Origin: Deltaproteobacteria bacterium
Lineage (GTDB): Bacteria; Desulfobacterota; Desulfomonilia; UBA1062
Assembly: GCA_029547045.1 (NCBI GenBank)
Contig: JAKPQL010000028.1
Coordinates: forward strand, 1-49,549
Reading direction: 5' to 3'
Length of the DNA stretch: 49,549 bases
The notes below the pieces were generated by a model. That model had not been told where the DNA came from. It made no database searches and saw nothing but the letters and a program-made list of their open reading frames with translations. Within the stretch, counting starts at the first letter, position 1. Each line of letters starts with the position of its first letter. This document shows, one piece after another, positions 15,119 to 23,783 of this stretch. The translations under genes were made by a program, and so were the position numbers.

Positions 15119-16180
15119 TCAGAATGCTGCATTGATGAGTACTGCCAGGACGCAGGACACCACGAATACACACGCTCCCAGGATCACGGTGAGCCGCGTC
15201 CCGATAATCCTGAGAAACATGGCCATGGCCGTGGTGCACACGGCGGTGGAGGTCAGAGAGAACCCGACGGCGGTGCCCAGGGGGAACCCGTGGCTCACCA
15301 GCGGTCTGAGAAAGAGGACCTCGGCCCCGTTGCAGAAATAGAGCGGCACCCCGATGGCAATCCAGGTAATCACCCCTGCGAGGCCTTTTCCCGTCAGGCT
15401 GTTCATGAGGTAGCTCCGGGGGCCGAGCAGCTCGAGTCCGACGCCAAGGGCGGCGCCCACGAGGATGAGCGGGAGCATCCCCCTGAACACGGTGAAGGTC
15501 TCGAGGTAGACATCGGCCCCGTCGCCACCGCACCCTGCCGCGCATCGCGGGCCTTCCATGGCCGGCTCCGGGCCATCCACGCCTTTCAGCACAACTCTCA
15601 GGATCCCCACCGTGACCATCACCAGAATGAAAGAGCAGGCTATCCTCAGCATGCCGTAGGTGAACCCGAGCACGGTGAACGAGAGGACCAGGATGTACGG
15701 GCTGAGCAGCGGGGATGCGAGAACGAAGGCCATGGTGGTGGGAAAACGTGCGCGCGCCCTCATGGAGGAGAGAAGGGGGATCACCGCGCAGGAACAGACA
15801 GGGATGACCGAGGCATAGAGGAAGGCGGTGACGGGGTTGCTGGGAAAGAACCTCCCAAACCGCAGGAACGCCCTCCCGAGGAGCACCGCGATGAAGACCC
15901 CGATGAACACGATGACCATTGTCTCGAAAAAGTATTCGAAGGTGAGAAACCAGGCCCGGGGGAAGGCCTTGTACAGAACGCACCTCTCGCGGTTCACATA
16001 GGAGATGTCTGTGACGATCCTGTAGACAAAGTCGCCCGCCCACATGATCCCGCACAGGACCAGTGCGCCCTGGATAAGGCGGCGTTTCAGGTTCGCGGAT
16101 CCATCGTACCTGCCCGTATACATCGGCAGGGTATCCTTCACATCCTTCCCGGAACCGTGGCAGGAACTCGTCTTGGTCAT
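15119..16180 (-). CDS. DUF318/ArsP-type permease (putative metal or metalloid efflux), 353 aa
   Basis: Eight or so hydrophobic segments. ASVIPVCSCAVIPLLSSMRA carries the PVCSC motif typical of the PF03773 permeases (ArsP, SO_0444-like), and LYFCNGAEVLFLRPL forms the second half. A cytosolic loop around residue 210 is Cys-rich (GPRCAAGCGG), as is the N-terminus (SSCHGSG), which may bind metal. The ATG at 16180 is preferred to the GTG at 16216, whose ribosome site would be too close. It lies 62 bases downstream of trpA on the same strand; co-transcription is possible but functionally unexplained. Confidence 0.75.
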   Translation of the reverse strand: MTKTSSCHGSGKDVKDTLPMYTGRYDGSANLKRRLIQGALVLCGIMWAGDFVYRIVTDISYVNRERCVLYKAFPRAWFLTFEYFFETMVIVFIGVFIAVLLGRAFLRFGRFFPSNPVTAFLYASVIPVCSCAVIPLLSSMRARARFPTTMAFVLASPLLSPYILVLSFTVLGFTYGMLRIACSFILVMVTVGILRVVLKGVDGPEPAMEGPRCAAGCGGDGADVYLETFTVFRGMLPLILVGAALGVGLELLGPRSYLMNSLTGKGLAGVITWIAIGVPLYFCNGAEVLFLRPLVSHGFPLGTAVGFSLTSTAVCTTAMAMFLRIIGTRLTVILGACVFVVSCVLAVLINAAF

Positions 16181-16242
16181 GGGATCATCCAGGGCCGATG
16201 TCACCCCATCCCCCACATCCTGTCAATGGAGAAATCAGGGCA

Positions 16243-17022
16243 TCACCCCTGCCCGGACCGCGGCACCCCGTTCACCAGTATCCTGAGGGCCCTCCCGGCG
16301 GCCGCAGCCGGATCGGAGGCCTTCATGACCTCGTCCATGAGATAGCTCCCCACGATGACCCCGTCGGCGAAGCCGAGCAGTTCGTCCACCTGGGAGGCCT
16401 TCGACACGCCGAAGCCCACGCACACCGGCAGCTCGGTGTTCGCCTTGAGGAACGCCACCTGGCCCTGCAGACCCTCGGGCAGGCTCGCACGCTGCCCTGT
16501 CACGCCCTTGACCGCCACGGCATACACAAACCCGCCGCACTGGGCGAGGATCTCCCTGGTACGCTCCGGTACCGTGGTGGGGGCCACCAGGCGTATGAGG
16601 TCGATGCCGACGGCGGCGCAGTCGGCATGGATACCCTTCGCCTCAACGGGCAGGTCCGGGATGATGACCCCCTTTACCCCGCCGTCCTTCAGCCTGGCAA
16701 GAGTGTCGTGCAGGCCCCTGCGCATGAGGGGGTTGATGTAGGACATGACGATGAGCGGGATATCGATCTTCGCGCTCCACTGGCCGAGCCGTCCGAAGAG
16801 ATCGTCCATCCGGAAGCCCGCCTGCAGCGCCAGGTGCGATGCCTTCTGAAGCACCGGCCCGTCCGCCATGGGGTCTGAGAAGGGGATGCCGATCTCGATG
16901 GCCGCGGCGCCCGCGTCCTTCAGGGCGGACAGGATCCGGCCCGTGGAGTCGAGGTCCGGCAGGCCTGCCGTCACGTATGGGATGACCGCTCTAGGGTGGT
17001 TCCTGATGGCCTGTGCTATCAT
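16243..17022 (-). CDS. trpA: Tryptophan synthase alpha chain, 259 aa
   Basis: Cleaves indole-3-glycerol phosphate to indole and glyceraldehyde 3-phosphate within the alpha2-beta2 complex. Visible signatures are VIPYVTAGLPDLDST, AAAIEIGIPFSDPMADGP (catalytic Glu), GVIIPDLPVEA (catalytic Asp) and FVYAVAVKGVTGQR. Full length. It begins two bases after the trpB stop and is the last trp gene. Confidence 0.96.
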   Translation of the reverse strand: MIAQAIRNHPRAVIPYVTAGLPDLDSTGRILSALKDAGAAAIEIGIPFSDPMADGPVLQKASHLALQAGFRMDDLFGRLGQWSAKIDIPLIVMSYINPLMRRGLHDTLARLKDGGVKGVIIPDLPVEAKGIHADCAAVGIDLIRLVAPTTVPERTREILAQCGGFVYAVAVKGVTGQRASLPEGLQGQVAFLKANTELPVCVGFGVSKASQVDELLGFADGVIVGSYLMDEVMKASDPAAAAGRALRILVNGVPRSGQG

Positions 17023-17024
17023 GG

Positions 17025-18173
17025 TCAGTCTCCAATCACGGTGTGGAGGTCCTTGTCGCCCCTGCCCGAGAGGTTGACCACCACCTTGCTTCCGTGCTTC
17101 TCACGGCTGTACTGTTCGAGGTACCCGATGGCGTGGGCGCTCTCCAGGGCGGGTGCGATCCCTTCCAGCCTGTTCAGCAGCCTGAATCCCGTCAATGCCT
17201 GGTCATCGGTCACCAGCCCGTAGCGGGCCCTCCTGCTTGCGGCCAGGAAGCTGTGCTCCGGACCCACCCCGGGGTAGTCCAGCCCTGCGGCAATGGAGTG
17301 GGTGTCGAGCACCTGGCCGTCCTTGTCCTGGAGCAGGTAGCTCCGGGTCCCGTGGAGCACCCCCGGGGTCCCGAAGCTGATGCTCGCCCCGTGCTGGCCG
17401 TTGCCCCGGCCGTAGGCCTCCACGCCGATGAGCTCCACCTGTGCCTCGTCGAGAAAGGCGCTGAAGATGCCGATGGCGTTGCTGCCGCCCCCCACGCAGG
17501 CGATGACTGCGTCGGGCAGGGACCCGCTCAGTTCCACGATCTGCTGCTTCGCCTCGCGGCCGATCACGGCCTGGAACTCGCGCACCATGGTGGGGTAGGG
17601 GTGCGGGCCGATGGCCGAGCCGATGAGGTAGTAGGTGGTGTCCACGTTCGCGATCCAGTCGCGGATGGCCTCGCTGGTGGCGTCCTTCAGGGTGGCGGTG
17701 CCTCCCTCGACGGGCACCACCTCGGCACCCAGGAGCCTCATGCGCTCCACGTTCATGCGCTGCCTGGCGATGTCGACCGTGCCCATGTACACGTGGCACT
17801 CGAGCCCGAACAGGGCGCACACCGTGGCCGTGGCCACGCCGTGCTGGCCCGCCCCGGTCTCGGCGATGATCCGGCGCTTTCCCATACGGGAGGCGAGCAG
17901 GATCTGGCCGATGGCGTTGTTGATCTTGTGCGACCCCGTGTGGTTGAGATCCTCCCGCTTGAGCCACACATCGCACCCGTAGTGGGCCGAGAGCCGCTTC
18001 GCATGGGTCAGCGGCGTGGGCCTTCCCACGTAGTGGACCATGTACGAGGAGAACTCGTCCCAGAAGGCCTTTTCGGCGAAGGCCTCTTCCATGGCAGCAT
18101 CAAGCTCTTCCAGCGCAGGCAGCAGCGTCTCCGGGACATACTGCCCACCGAAATCACCGAACAATCCCTTCAT
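17025..18173 (-). CDS. trpB: Tryptophan synthase beta chain, 382 aa
   Basis: PLP enzyme that condenses indole with serine. [15 protein letters not shown] starts the conserved region; [16 protein letters not shown] holds the PLP lysine, [16 protein letters not shown] the substrate loop and [15 protein letters not shown] the phosphate-binding loop. The start at 18173 has GGGAGG upstream and overlaps the trpF stop by 4 bases; longer in-frame starts are shadows of trpF. TrpB1-type (the trpA-linked form). Confidence 0.97.
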   Translation of the reverse strand: MKGLFGDFGGQYVPETLLPALEELDAAMEEAFAEKAFWDEFSSYMVHYVGRPTPLTHAKRLSAHYGCDVWLKREDLNHTGSHKINNAIGQILLASRMGKRRIIAETGAGQHGVATATVCALFGLECHVYMGTVDIARQRMNVERMRLLGAEVVPVEGGTATLKDATSEAIRDWIANVDTTYYLIGSAIGPHPYPTMVREFQAVIGREAKQQIVELSGSLPDAVIACVGGGSNAIGIFSAFLDEAQVELIGVEAYGRGNGQHGASISFGTPGVLHGTRSYLLQDKDGQVLDTHSIAAGLDYPGVGPEHSFLAASRRARYGLVTDDQALTGFRLLNRLEGIAPALESAHAIGYLEQYSREKHGSKVVVNLSGRGDKDLHTVIGD

Positions 18174-18730
18174 GTCTTTGCCTCCCTGATGAATCGTTCC
18201 ACCTTGAGCGGGTCCTTGATGCCGGGCGCGCTCTCCACCCCGGACGACACGTCCACCCCTGCGGGCCTGCCCGCCAGAATGGCCTCCCGCACGTTGTCCG
18301 GATTCAGCCCTCCCGCGAGGATGTAGGGGATGTCCCGCTCCACCCAGGGCGCACACACCCCGGCGCCCCTGCTCGCGTCGATGAGGATGCGGCAGGGGAA
18401 TCCGGGCATGAGCCCGGGGTCATACTCGCGCATGGCGTAGATGATGCGGAAGCGCCGTGCAAGCCTTTCGTGCTCCGGCGATGGTGCTGCGTGCAGCTGG
18501 ACGGTGTCGATGCCGAGCCCCTCGCAGGTCCGCAGGATCTCAGCCACACCCTCTTCCGTGAACACCGCCACCTTTTCCACCCCGCCCACACCGCCGATCC
18601 AGGGCTCCACCGTGGCCCTGTCCATGCGCCTGGGGCTCTTCGTGAACACGAAGCCCAGGGCGTCCGCGCCCAGGTCCCGGGCCGTCACCGCATCCTCATG
18701 CCGGGTGATGCCGCAGATCTTGACCCACAT
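18170..18730 (-). CDS. trpF: Phosphoribosylanthranilate isomerase, 186 aa
   Basis: (beta/alpha)8 isomerase converting PRA to Cd[15 protein letters not shown] contains the catalytic Cys; [13 protein letters not shown] and [13 protein letters not shown] give the phosphate loops, and [16 protein letters not shown] is the conserved C-terminal block. The start at 18730 has GGGAGGAG before it and lies inside trpC, giving a 35-base overlap. Slightly short for the family but with all key motifs. Confidence 0.93.
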   Translation of the reverse strand: MWVKICGITRHEDAVTARDLGADALGFVFTKSPRRMDRATVEPWIGGVGGVEKVAVFTEEGVAEILRTCEGLGIDTVQLHAAPSPEHERLARRFRIIYAMREYDPGLMPGFPCRILIDASRGAGVCAPWVERDIPYILAGGLNPDNVREAILAGRPAGVDVSSGVESAPGIKDPLKVERFIREAKT

Positions 18731-19454
18731 GGAAGATCTCCTCCCTGCATTCCCTGCCGGCAAAGGCCCTGCCGATGAGCGCCGCGTCGTATCCCATAGC
18801 CCTGAGCTCCCTGAGCCGTGCCCCCGAGGTGATGCCGCTTTCAGCGACCGTTATCACCCCTTCGGGCATCTGTCCGATGAGTTCCTCGTGCCGGGACGGG
18901 TCCACCTTCAGGGTGGCGAGGTCGCGGCAGTTCACCCCGATGACCCGTGCCCCGACGGCACAGGCCTTGTCCAGTCCCGCAGGGCCGTGCACCTCCACGA
19001 GACAGTCCATGCCGAGGTCGAGGCAGCAGGCGTACAGCGCCCTGAGCTCGCCCAGGTCCAGCATCTCGGTGATGAGGAGGCATGCGTCCGCCCCGAGCGC
19101 CCGCCCGGCGCGCAGCTGCCGCTCGTGGGCGATGAAGTCCTTCATCATGACGGGCAGGCTGCAGGCGGACCGTATCCGGGGGATGTACTCCAGCGACCCG
19201 GCGAAGTAATCAGGCTCGGTGAGGCAGGACACGGCGGCCGCGCCGAGCCGCTCGTACTCGCGGGCAATGACCTCCGGCGCATCCGTGATGCCCAGGAAGC
19301 CGTCCGCAGGGGTTGCGTACTTCACCTCGGCGATGAGCGCCATGTCACGAAGGATCTGTCCGAAGGGCCGCACCTCCGGCGCGGGACCGTGCGGCACATC
19401 GAGCTGGACCGCCCGCTGGAGAGCTGCCCCGTACATCTTCCCGAGGAAGTCCAT
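18696..19454 (-). CDS. trpC: Indole-3-glycerol phosphate synthase, 252 aa
   Basis: Converts CdRP to indole-glycerol phosphate. Motifs: LIAEVKYATPADG (catalytic Lys; the more common sequence has KxxSPS, here KYATPA), AAVSCLTEPDYFAGS, VMMKDFIAHERQL, LVEVHGPAGL, VIGVNCRDLATL, VAESGITSG and ALIGRAF. The start ATG at 19454 is two bases after the trpD stop. The KYATPA variant at the usual KxxSPSKG position is mildly unusual; the remaining catalytic residues are kept. Confidence 0.93.
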   Translation of the reverse strand: MDFLGKMYGAALQRAVQLDVPHGPAPEVRPFGQILRDMALIAEVKYATPADGFLGITDAPEVIAREYERLGAAAVSCLTEPDYFAGSLEYIPRIRSACSLPVMMKDFIAHERQLRAGRALGADACLLITEMLDLGELRALYACCLDLGMDCLVEVHGPAGLDKACAVGARVIGVNCRDLATLKVDPSRHEELIGQMPEGVITVAESGITSGARLRELRAMGYDAALIGRAFAGRECREEIFHVGQDLRHHPA

Positions 19455-19456
19455 GA

Positions 19457-20449
19457 TCAGGTCCGGACCCTGTTCAGGGCATCCAGGGCCCTGCCGCTGT
19501 GGATCACCTCGCGGGCCACGGCCACGCCCTCCCTGATGCCCATGGCCCCATCGACGGCCATGAAGGCGGCACCGGCGTTCAGGAGCAGGCTGTTCAGGCA
19601 GGCCCCCTGCAGCCTTCCCTCGAAGAGCCCCTGGATCTTCCGAGCCGACTCCTGGGGAGTCGACACCCTGAGCTCGTCCGCGCTCATGGCCTGGAGACCC
19701 GCATCCTCGGGCCTGATCTCTCCTGTGGTGATGGCCCCGCCTGCAAGCCTGGCGTAGCGGGTGGGCCCGGACACGGACACCTCGTCGAGTCCGCCGTGCA
19801 CCACCATGGCCCCCCTGACCCCCATGTGCATGAGCGCCTCGCAGATGGGATCCACGAGCGATGCCGAGTACACACCGATAACCTGGTGCGTGGCCCCTGC
19901 AGGGTTGGCCAGGGGCCCCAGCGTGTTGAACACGGTCCTGATGCCCAACTGCTTGCGTGCGGGCATGGCGTATTTCATGCTCGGGTGGTAGGCAGGGGCG
20001 AAGAGGAAACAGAACCCCTTTTCCCTGACGGCCCGGGCCGCATCCCCGGGTCCCAGGGTGATGGGTACGCCCAGGGCCTCCAGGCAGTCGGCGCTCCCGG
20101 AGGACGAGCTCACGGAGCGGTTGCCGTGCTTGGCCACGTGGTACCCGGCGCCTGCCATGACAAACGCGGCGGCCGTGGAGATGTTGAAGGTGGAGGCCCC
20201 GTCGCCGCCGGTGCCGCAGGTGTCCACCACCACGTCGCAGCCCGTGTCCACGGGTACCGCGTGGCTGCGCATGACCCGGGCCGCGGTCTCGATCTCTGCG
20301 GGGGTCTCCCCCTTGATGCGCAGCGCCGTGAGGAACCCGCCGATCTGCACGTCGTTCACCTGGCCCGACATGATCAGCTCGAAGCACCGCTCCATCTCGG
20401 AGCGGTCCAGGTCCTGCCTTGCAATGAGTTTTTCGAACGCCTCCTTCAT
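19457..20449 (-). CDS. trpD: Anthranilate phosphoribosyltransferase, 330 aa
   Basis: Transfers phosphoribose from PRPP to anthranilate. VDTCGTGGDGASTFNIST is the PRPP-binding glycine loop, KHGNRSVSSSSGSADCLEALG the second substrate loop (first 20 residues shown), and FNTLGPLANPAG the anthranilate region. The protein is stand-alone, not fused to TrpG. ATGA overlap with trpG; AGGAGG ribosome site. Confidence 0.96.
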   Translation of the reverse strand: MKEAFEKLIARQDLDRSEMERCFELIMSGQVNDVQIGGFLTALRIKGETPAEIETAARVMRSHAVPVDTGCDVVVDTCGTGGDGASTFNISTAAAFVMAGAGYHVAKHGNRSVSSSSGSADCLEALGVPITLGPGDAARAVREKGFCFLFAPAYHPSMKYAMPARKQLGIRTVFNTLGPLANPAGATHQVIGVYSASLVDPICEALMHMGVRGAMVVHGGLDEVSVSGPTRYARLAGGAITTGEIRPEDAGLQAMSADELRVSTPQESARKIQGLFEGRLQGACLNSLLLNAGAAFMAVDGAMGIREGVAVAREVIHSGRALDALNRVRT

Positions 20450-21027
20450 GAGGTCCTCCTTGTCTGGTCGATGAAGTGCATCAGGAGCTGCTCGCCGTAC
20501 TCGGTGGCAATGGACTCGGGGTGGAACTGAACCCCGAACAGCGCCCTGCCATCATCGGTGATGGCCATGATCTCTCCGTCGTCCTCGGTGCGGGCGCACA
20601 CACGGAATGACCCGGGCAGGCTCTCCTCGTCCACAGCCAGGGAGTGGTACCGCACCGCGGAGAAGCCTTCGGGGAGGCCTTCGAACAGGCCCGTCCCGTC
20701 GTGGGATATGCGGGAGAGCTTGCCGTGCATGACCTTTTTCGCCGGCACGATATTCCCGCCGAAGGCGTACGCCAGGCACTGGTGGCCGAGACACACGCCC
20801 AGGATGGGGATCCTTCCGGCAAAGTGCCGGATGATCTCCACCGAGACGCCGGCGTCGTCAGGGTCGCCCGGTCCCGGTGAGACGATGATGGCCCGGGGGT
20901 TCAGGACGTGGACGGCATCAATGTCCACAGCGTTGTTCCGCCTCACCACCACCTCTTCGCCGCGGGCCGCCACGGCCTGCACCAGGTTGTAGGTGAACGA
21001 GTCGAAGTTGTCGATCACGAGTGTCAT
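20446..21027 (-). CDS. trpG: Anthranilate synthase glutamine amidotransferase subunit, 193 aa
   Basis: Class I amidotransferase that feeds ammonia to TrpE. Starts MTLVIDNFDSFTYNLVQ; oxyanion loop SPGPGDPDDAG; nucleophile in GVCLGHQCLAYAFGG; His/Glu of the triad in VQFHPESIATEYG. GGAGG precedes the ATG, which overlaps the trpE stop. Could also serve folate synthesis (PabA) if no other copy exists; the context favours tryptophan. Confidence 0.95.
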   Translation of the reverse strand: MTLVIDNFDSFTYNLVQAVAARGEEVVVRRNNAVDIDAVHVLNPRAIIVSPGPGDPDDAGVSVEIIRHFAGRIPILGVCLGHQCLAYAFGGNIVPAKKVMHGKLSRISHDGTGLFEGLPEGFSAVRYHSLAVDEESLPGSFRVCARTEDDGEIMAITDDGRALFGVQFHPESIATEYGEQLLMHFIDQTRRTS

Positions 21028-22415
21028 GGATTGCCTCCGAGCGATGTATGCAGGGCCTTGAGCTTGTTGTCGATCTCCTTCATCTCCCGCTCGGGGGTGG
21101 AGTCCCACACGATGCCGGCGCCGGCCTGCAGATAGGTCCTGCCGCCCCTGGAGAAGATGGTCCGGATCACGATTCCCGTGTCCATGTTTCCGTTGTAGGA
21201 GAGGTACCCCACGGCTCCGGCATAGGGCCCCCTGCACCTGCCCTCCAGCTCGTCGATGATCTCCATGGCCCTCACCTTGGGCGCTCCGGAGACCGTGCCC
21301 GCTGGGAAGCAGGCTTTCAGGACGTCTACGGCGTTCACCCCGTCCCGGCGCGTGCCCTCTACGCACGAGACGATGTGCATGACATGTGAATACAGGCGGA
21401 CCTGCTCCCGCTGCACCACGCGCACCGTGCCCGGCAGCGACACCCTGCCAACATCGTTCCGGGCGAGGTCCAGGAGCATGAGGTGTTCGGCCCGCTCCTT
21501 CTCGTCCGCCAGGAGGTCGCCCGCCAGGGCGTCGTCCTCGGCGGGCGTCCTGCCCCGGGGCCTGGTCCCGGCGATGGGGACCGTGGTGATGGTGTCGCCC
21601 TGGAGCCGCACCATCTCCTCGGGCGACGAGCCGATGAGCGTCACGTCCGCGATCCTGATGTAAAACAGGTACGGCGAGGGGTTGATCCTGCGGAGCCTGC
21701 GGTAGATGTCGAACGGGTCGCCGTCGAGGTGGATCTTGAGCCTGCGGGACAGGACCACCTGCATGATGTCACCCTGGTAGAGGTAGTCCTTTGCCTTGAG
21801 CACCGCACTGGTGAATGCGGCGTCGTCCGGCGAGACCTCCTGGATGCCGGTGATGCGGGGCGCCTGTGCCCTGCTGATAACACGGCCCGAGTGGAGCGCC
21901 TCGTCCACCTCCTCGAAGCCCCGGCGACCCCTGGCAAGGGCCTCGCCGTCCGACAGGCCCTGTTCCGGGAATGCCTGGACGAGTTTGAGTTCCTGCTTCA
22001 GGTGGTCGAACACCAGCAGCGTGTCGACCCTTCCCAGCAGGGCGTCCGGAAACCCGGACGCTTCCCTGGGTCGCGGGAGCAGTTCCACCCCGCGCACCAT
22101 GTCGTAGCCGATATAGCCCACATATCCCCCGATGAACGGCGGCAGGGAGTTCGTGCTGAAGGTGAACGGAGAGCGGATGACGGGCACCTTTGTCCAAGGG
22201 TCGTCCTCTCCCTCGGCGATCTCGATGATGCCTCCCGGTTCGAACCTGCCCACGAAGCTGTAGGCCACGGGCACGGATTCCAGGAGGAATCCGTTCGCAT
22301 CCCCCACGAGCGCGCTGTACGCGCCCACCGGGGTGACGGTGTCGCAGGCCAGTCCCTGTACCACGACCACGCCATTGTCGTTCACATCCCTGATGATCCT
22401 CATCTGATCCGGCAT
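21024..22415 (-). CDS. trpE: Anthranilate synthase component I, 463 aa
   Basis: Chorismate-utilising enzyme. The N-terminal FLLESVPVAYSFVGRF carries the LLES element of the tryptophan feedback site; the C-terminal half has IPIAGTRPRGRTPAEDD, LLDLARNDVGRVS, GTVSGAPKVRAMEIIDELE (20-residue block) and GAGIVWDSTPEREMKE, all canonical. First structural gene of the operon, with AGGGGAG before the ATG and an attenuator hairpin 17 bases upstream. Confidence 0.96.
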   Translation of the reverse strand: MPDQMRIIRDVNDNGVVVVQGLACDTVTPVGAYSALVGDANGFLLESVPVAYSFVGRFEPGGIIEIAEGEDDPWTKVPVIRSPFTFSTNSLPPFIGGYVGYIGYDMVRGVELLPRPREASGFPDALLGRVDTLLVFDHLKQELKLVQAFPEQGLSDGEALARGRRGFEEVDEALHSGRVISRAQAPRITGIQEVSPDDAAFTSAVLKAKDYLYQGDIMQVVLSRRLKIHLDGDPFDIYRRLRRINPSPYLFYIRIADVTLIGSSPEEMVRLQGDTITTVPIAGTRPRGRTPAEDDALAGDLLADEKERAEHLMLLDLARNDVGRVSLPGTVRVVQREQVRLYSHVMHIVSCVEGTRRDGVNAVDVLKACFPAGTVSGAPKVRAMEIIDELEGRCRGPYAGAVGYLSYNGNMDTGIVIRTIFSRGGRTYLQAGAGIVWDSTPEREMKEIDNKLKALHTSLGGNP

Positions 22416-22432
22416 CGTGTACTCCCCTTTTG

Positions 22433-22471
22433 AAAAAAAAGCGGCAAGCCCTCTGGGGGGCCTGCCGCTTT
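22433..22471 (-). terminator. trp attenuator terminator hairpin
   Basis: Read on the minus strand, AAAGCGGCAGGCCC pairs over 14 bp (one G-U) with GGGCTTGCCGCTTT around a 6-base loop and runs into eight T. It lies between the leader peptide and trpE, only 17 bases from the trpE ATG. The 3' edge of the loop (CCCCAGA) can pair with TTTGGGG inside the leader reading frame, giving a competing antiterminator of 7 bp. Confidence 0.9.
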
Positions 22472-22493
22472 CACGTGTGGCTGAAATTATACC

Positions 22494-22577
22494 CTAAGGC
22501 AAACCTCCCCAAACACCAGTATCCTTGGCGCGCCACCACCACCTGATTGTCCTTTGGTCCTGCGTCGAGATCTTCAT
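22494..22577 (-). CDS. trpL: trp operon leader peptide, 27 aa
   Basis: A short reading frame beginning MKISTQDQ with three consecutive Trp codons at residues 13-15 (22533-22541) and another at 23, ending TAG 23 bases before the attenuator stem. Trp-codon stalling of the ribosome here would expose the antiterminator. No Shine-Dalgarno is visible and the -10 box of the strong promoter ends 8 bases before the ATG, so the RNA probably starts at or within about 2 bases of the AUG. No other in-frame ATG, GTG or TTG precedes the Trp codons. Confidence 0.85.
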   Translation of the reverse strand: MKISTQDQRTIRWWWRAKDTGVWGGLP

Positions 22578-22585
22578 AATGTTTC

Positions 22586-22614
22586 TGTATAGAGAAACAT
22601 GTCCGGGCTGTCAA
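22586..22614 (-). promoter_or_regulatory. trp operon promoter
   Basis: Perfect TTGACA (22609-22614 on the minus strand), 17-base spacer and TATACA (22586-22591). The strength of the -35 box and exact spacing fit regulation mainly downstream, by attenuation. I see no clear TrpR-like palindrome over the -10. Confidence 0.8.
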
Positions 22615-22640
22615 GAAATATTTCACGGCCATGGAACATC

Positions 22641-22669
22641 TTGATTTTTCGGCCCCCGGGCGATATCAT
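22641..22669 (+). promoter_or_regulatory. fbp promoter
   Basis: TTGATT (22641-22646), a 17-base spacer and TATCAT (22664-22669). Divergent from the trp promoter with about 26 bases between the two -35 boxes; gives a 5' leader of about 50 bases. Confidence 0.65.
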
Positions 22670-22725
22670 GCTCAGTGTTCGCACCACTTTTCGTCACCAT
22701 CATCCGCACGCACAAGGGGGGTAGT

Positions 22726-23739
22726 ATGAACGACACCATCATTTCCCTGGACCGCCACATCATGGAGGAGCAGCGCCGTCACGGAGGCAGGGGGGAGTTC
22801 AGCGCCATCCTGAGCCAGATCGTGTTCGCCGCAAAGGTCGTGGCCGCCCAGGTGGCACACGCCGGCATCGTGGAGGACATCCTCGGCAATGTCGGCCGCA
22901 CCAACGTGCAGGGCGAGGAGGTGCAGAAACTCGACGTGTACGCCAACAAGCTCTTCATCAACGCGCTCAACTACATCGGCAAGGTGTGCGTCATGGCCTC
23001 GGAGGAGGAGAAGGACATGATCATGATCCCCGCAGAATACCCACGGGGTGACTACGTGGTCATGTTCGACCCCCTGGACGGCTCCACCAACATCGACGTG
23101 AACGTGTCCATCGGCACCATCTTCGGCATCTACCGGAGGGTCACCGCCGGCGGGGACGGCACCCTGGAGGACTGCCTGCAGCCTGGCAGAAAGCTTTTCG
23201 GGGCGGGATACATCATCTACAGCTCCAGCACCATCCTCGTCTACTCCACGGGCAACGGGGTCAACGGCTTCAGCCTGGACCCCAGCGTGGGCGAGTTCGT
23301 CCTTTCCCATCCCAACATCACCACACCGAAAAGGGGCAAGATCTACAGCACCAACGAGGGCAACCAGCCGTACTGGAAGCAGGGCACCCGCGAGTACATC
23401 GACTACCTCAAGAGCGACCGGAACGTCCGCAAGGAGCCCTACACCTCCCGGTACATCGGGTCCCTGGTCGCCGACTTCCACCGGAACCTCATGAAGGGCG
23501 GCATCTTCCTCTACCCCGAGGACACCAAGGACCCCAAGAAGCCCACGGGAAAGCTCAGGCTCCTCTACGAGGCCAATCCCCTGGCCTTCATCGCCGAGCA
23601 GGCGGGGGGCTTGGCGTCCACCGGGTATGAGCCCATCCTGGACATCAAGCCCACGGGCCTACACCAGCGGGTCCCGCTCATCATCGGATCAAAGGACGAC
23701 GTGCTGGAGTACGAGGAGTTCGCGAAGAAGAATCACTAG
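22726..23739 (+). CDS. fbp: Class I fructose-1,6-bisphosphatase, 337 aa
   Basis: Hydrolyses fructose 1,6-bisphosphate to fructose 6-phosphate, the committed step of gluconeogenesis. The metal and phosphate sites are evident: ASEEEKD, VVMFDPLDGSTNIDVNVSIG and RLLYEANPLAFIAEQAGG. The start at 22726 follows a GGGGGG ribosome site; a longer start at 22675 lies at the transcription start. Normal length. Followed 44 bases later by a class II aldolase gene, so the pair forms an FBP-metabolising unit. Confidence 0.95.
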   Translation: MNDTIISLDRHIMEEQRRHGGRGEFSAILSQIVFAAKVVAAQVAHAGIVEDILGNVGRTNVQGEEVQKLDVYANKLFINALNYIGKVCVMASEEEKDMIMIPAEYPRGDYVVMFDPLDGSTNIDVNVSIGTIFGIYRRVTAGGDGTLEDCLQPGRKLFGAGYIIYSSSTILVYSTGNGVNGFSLDPSVGEFVLSHPNITTPKRGKIYSTNEGNQPYWKQGTREYIDYLKSDRNVRKEPYTSRYIGSLVADFHRNLMKGGIFLYPEDTKDPKKPTGKLRLLYEANPLAFIAEQAGGLASTGYEPILDIKPTGLHQRVPLIIGSKDDVLEYEEFAKKNH

Positions 23740-23783
23740 CTGCAGCGCTCTGCGCGAGAATTCATACGATGAGGAGGCATACG

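Noticed and set aside
18441..19757. Long plus-strand frame over trpC and trpF
   Set aside because: Antisense to well-supported trp genes, no recognisable motif.
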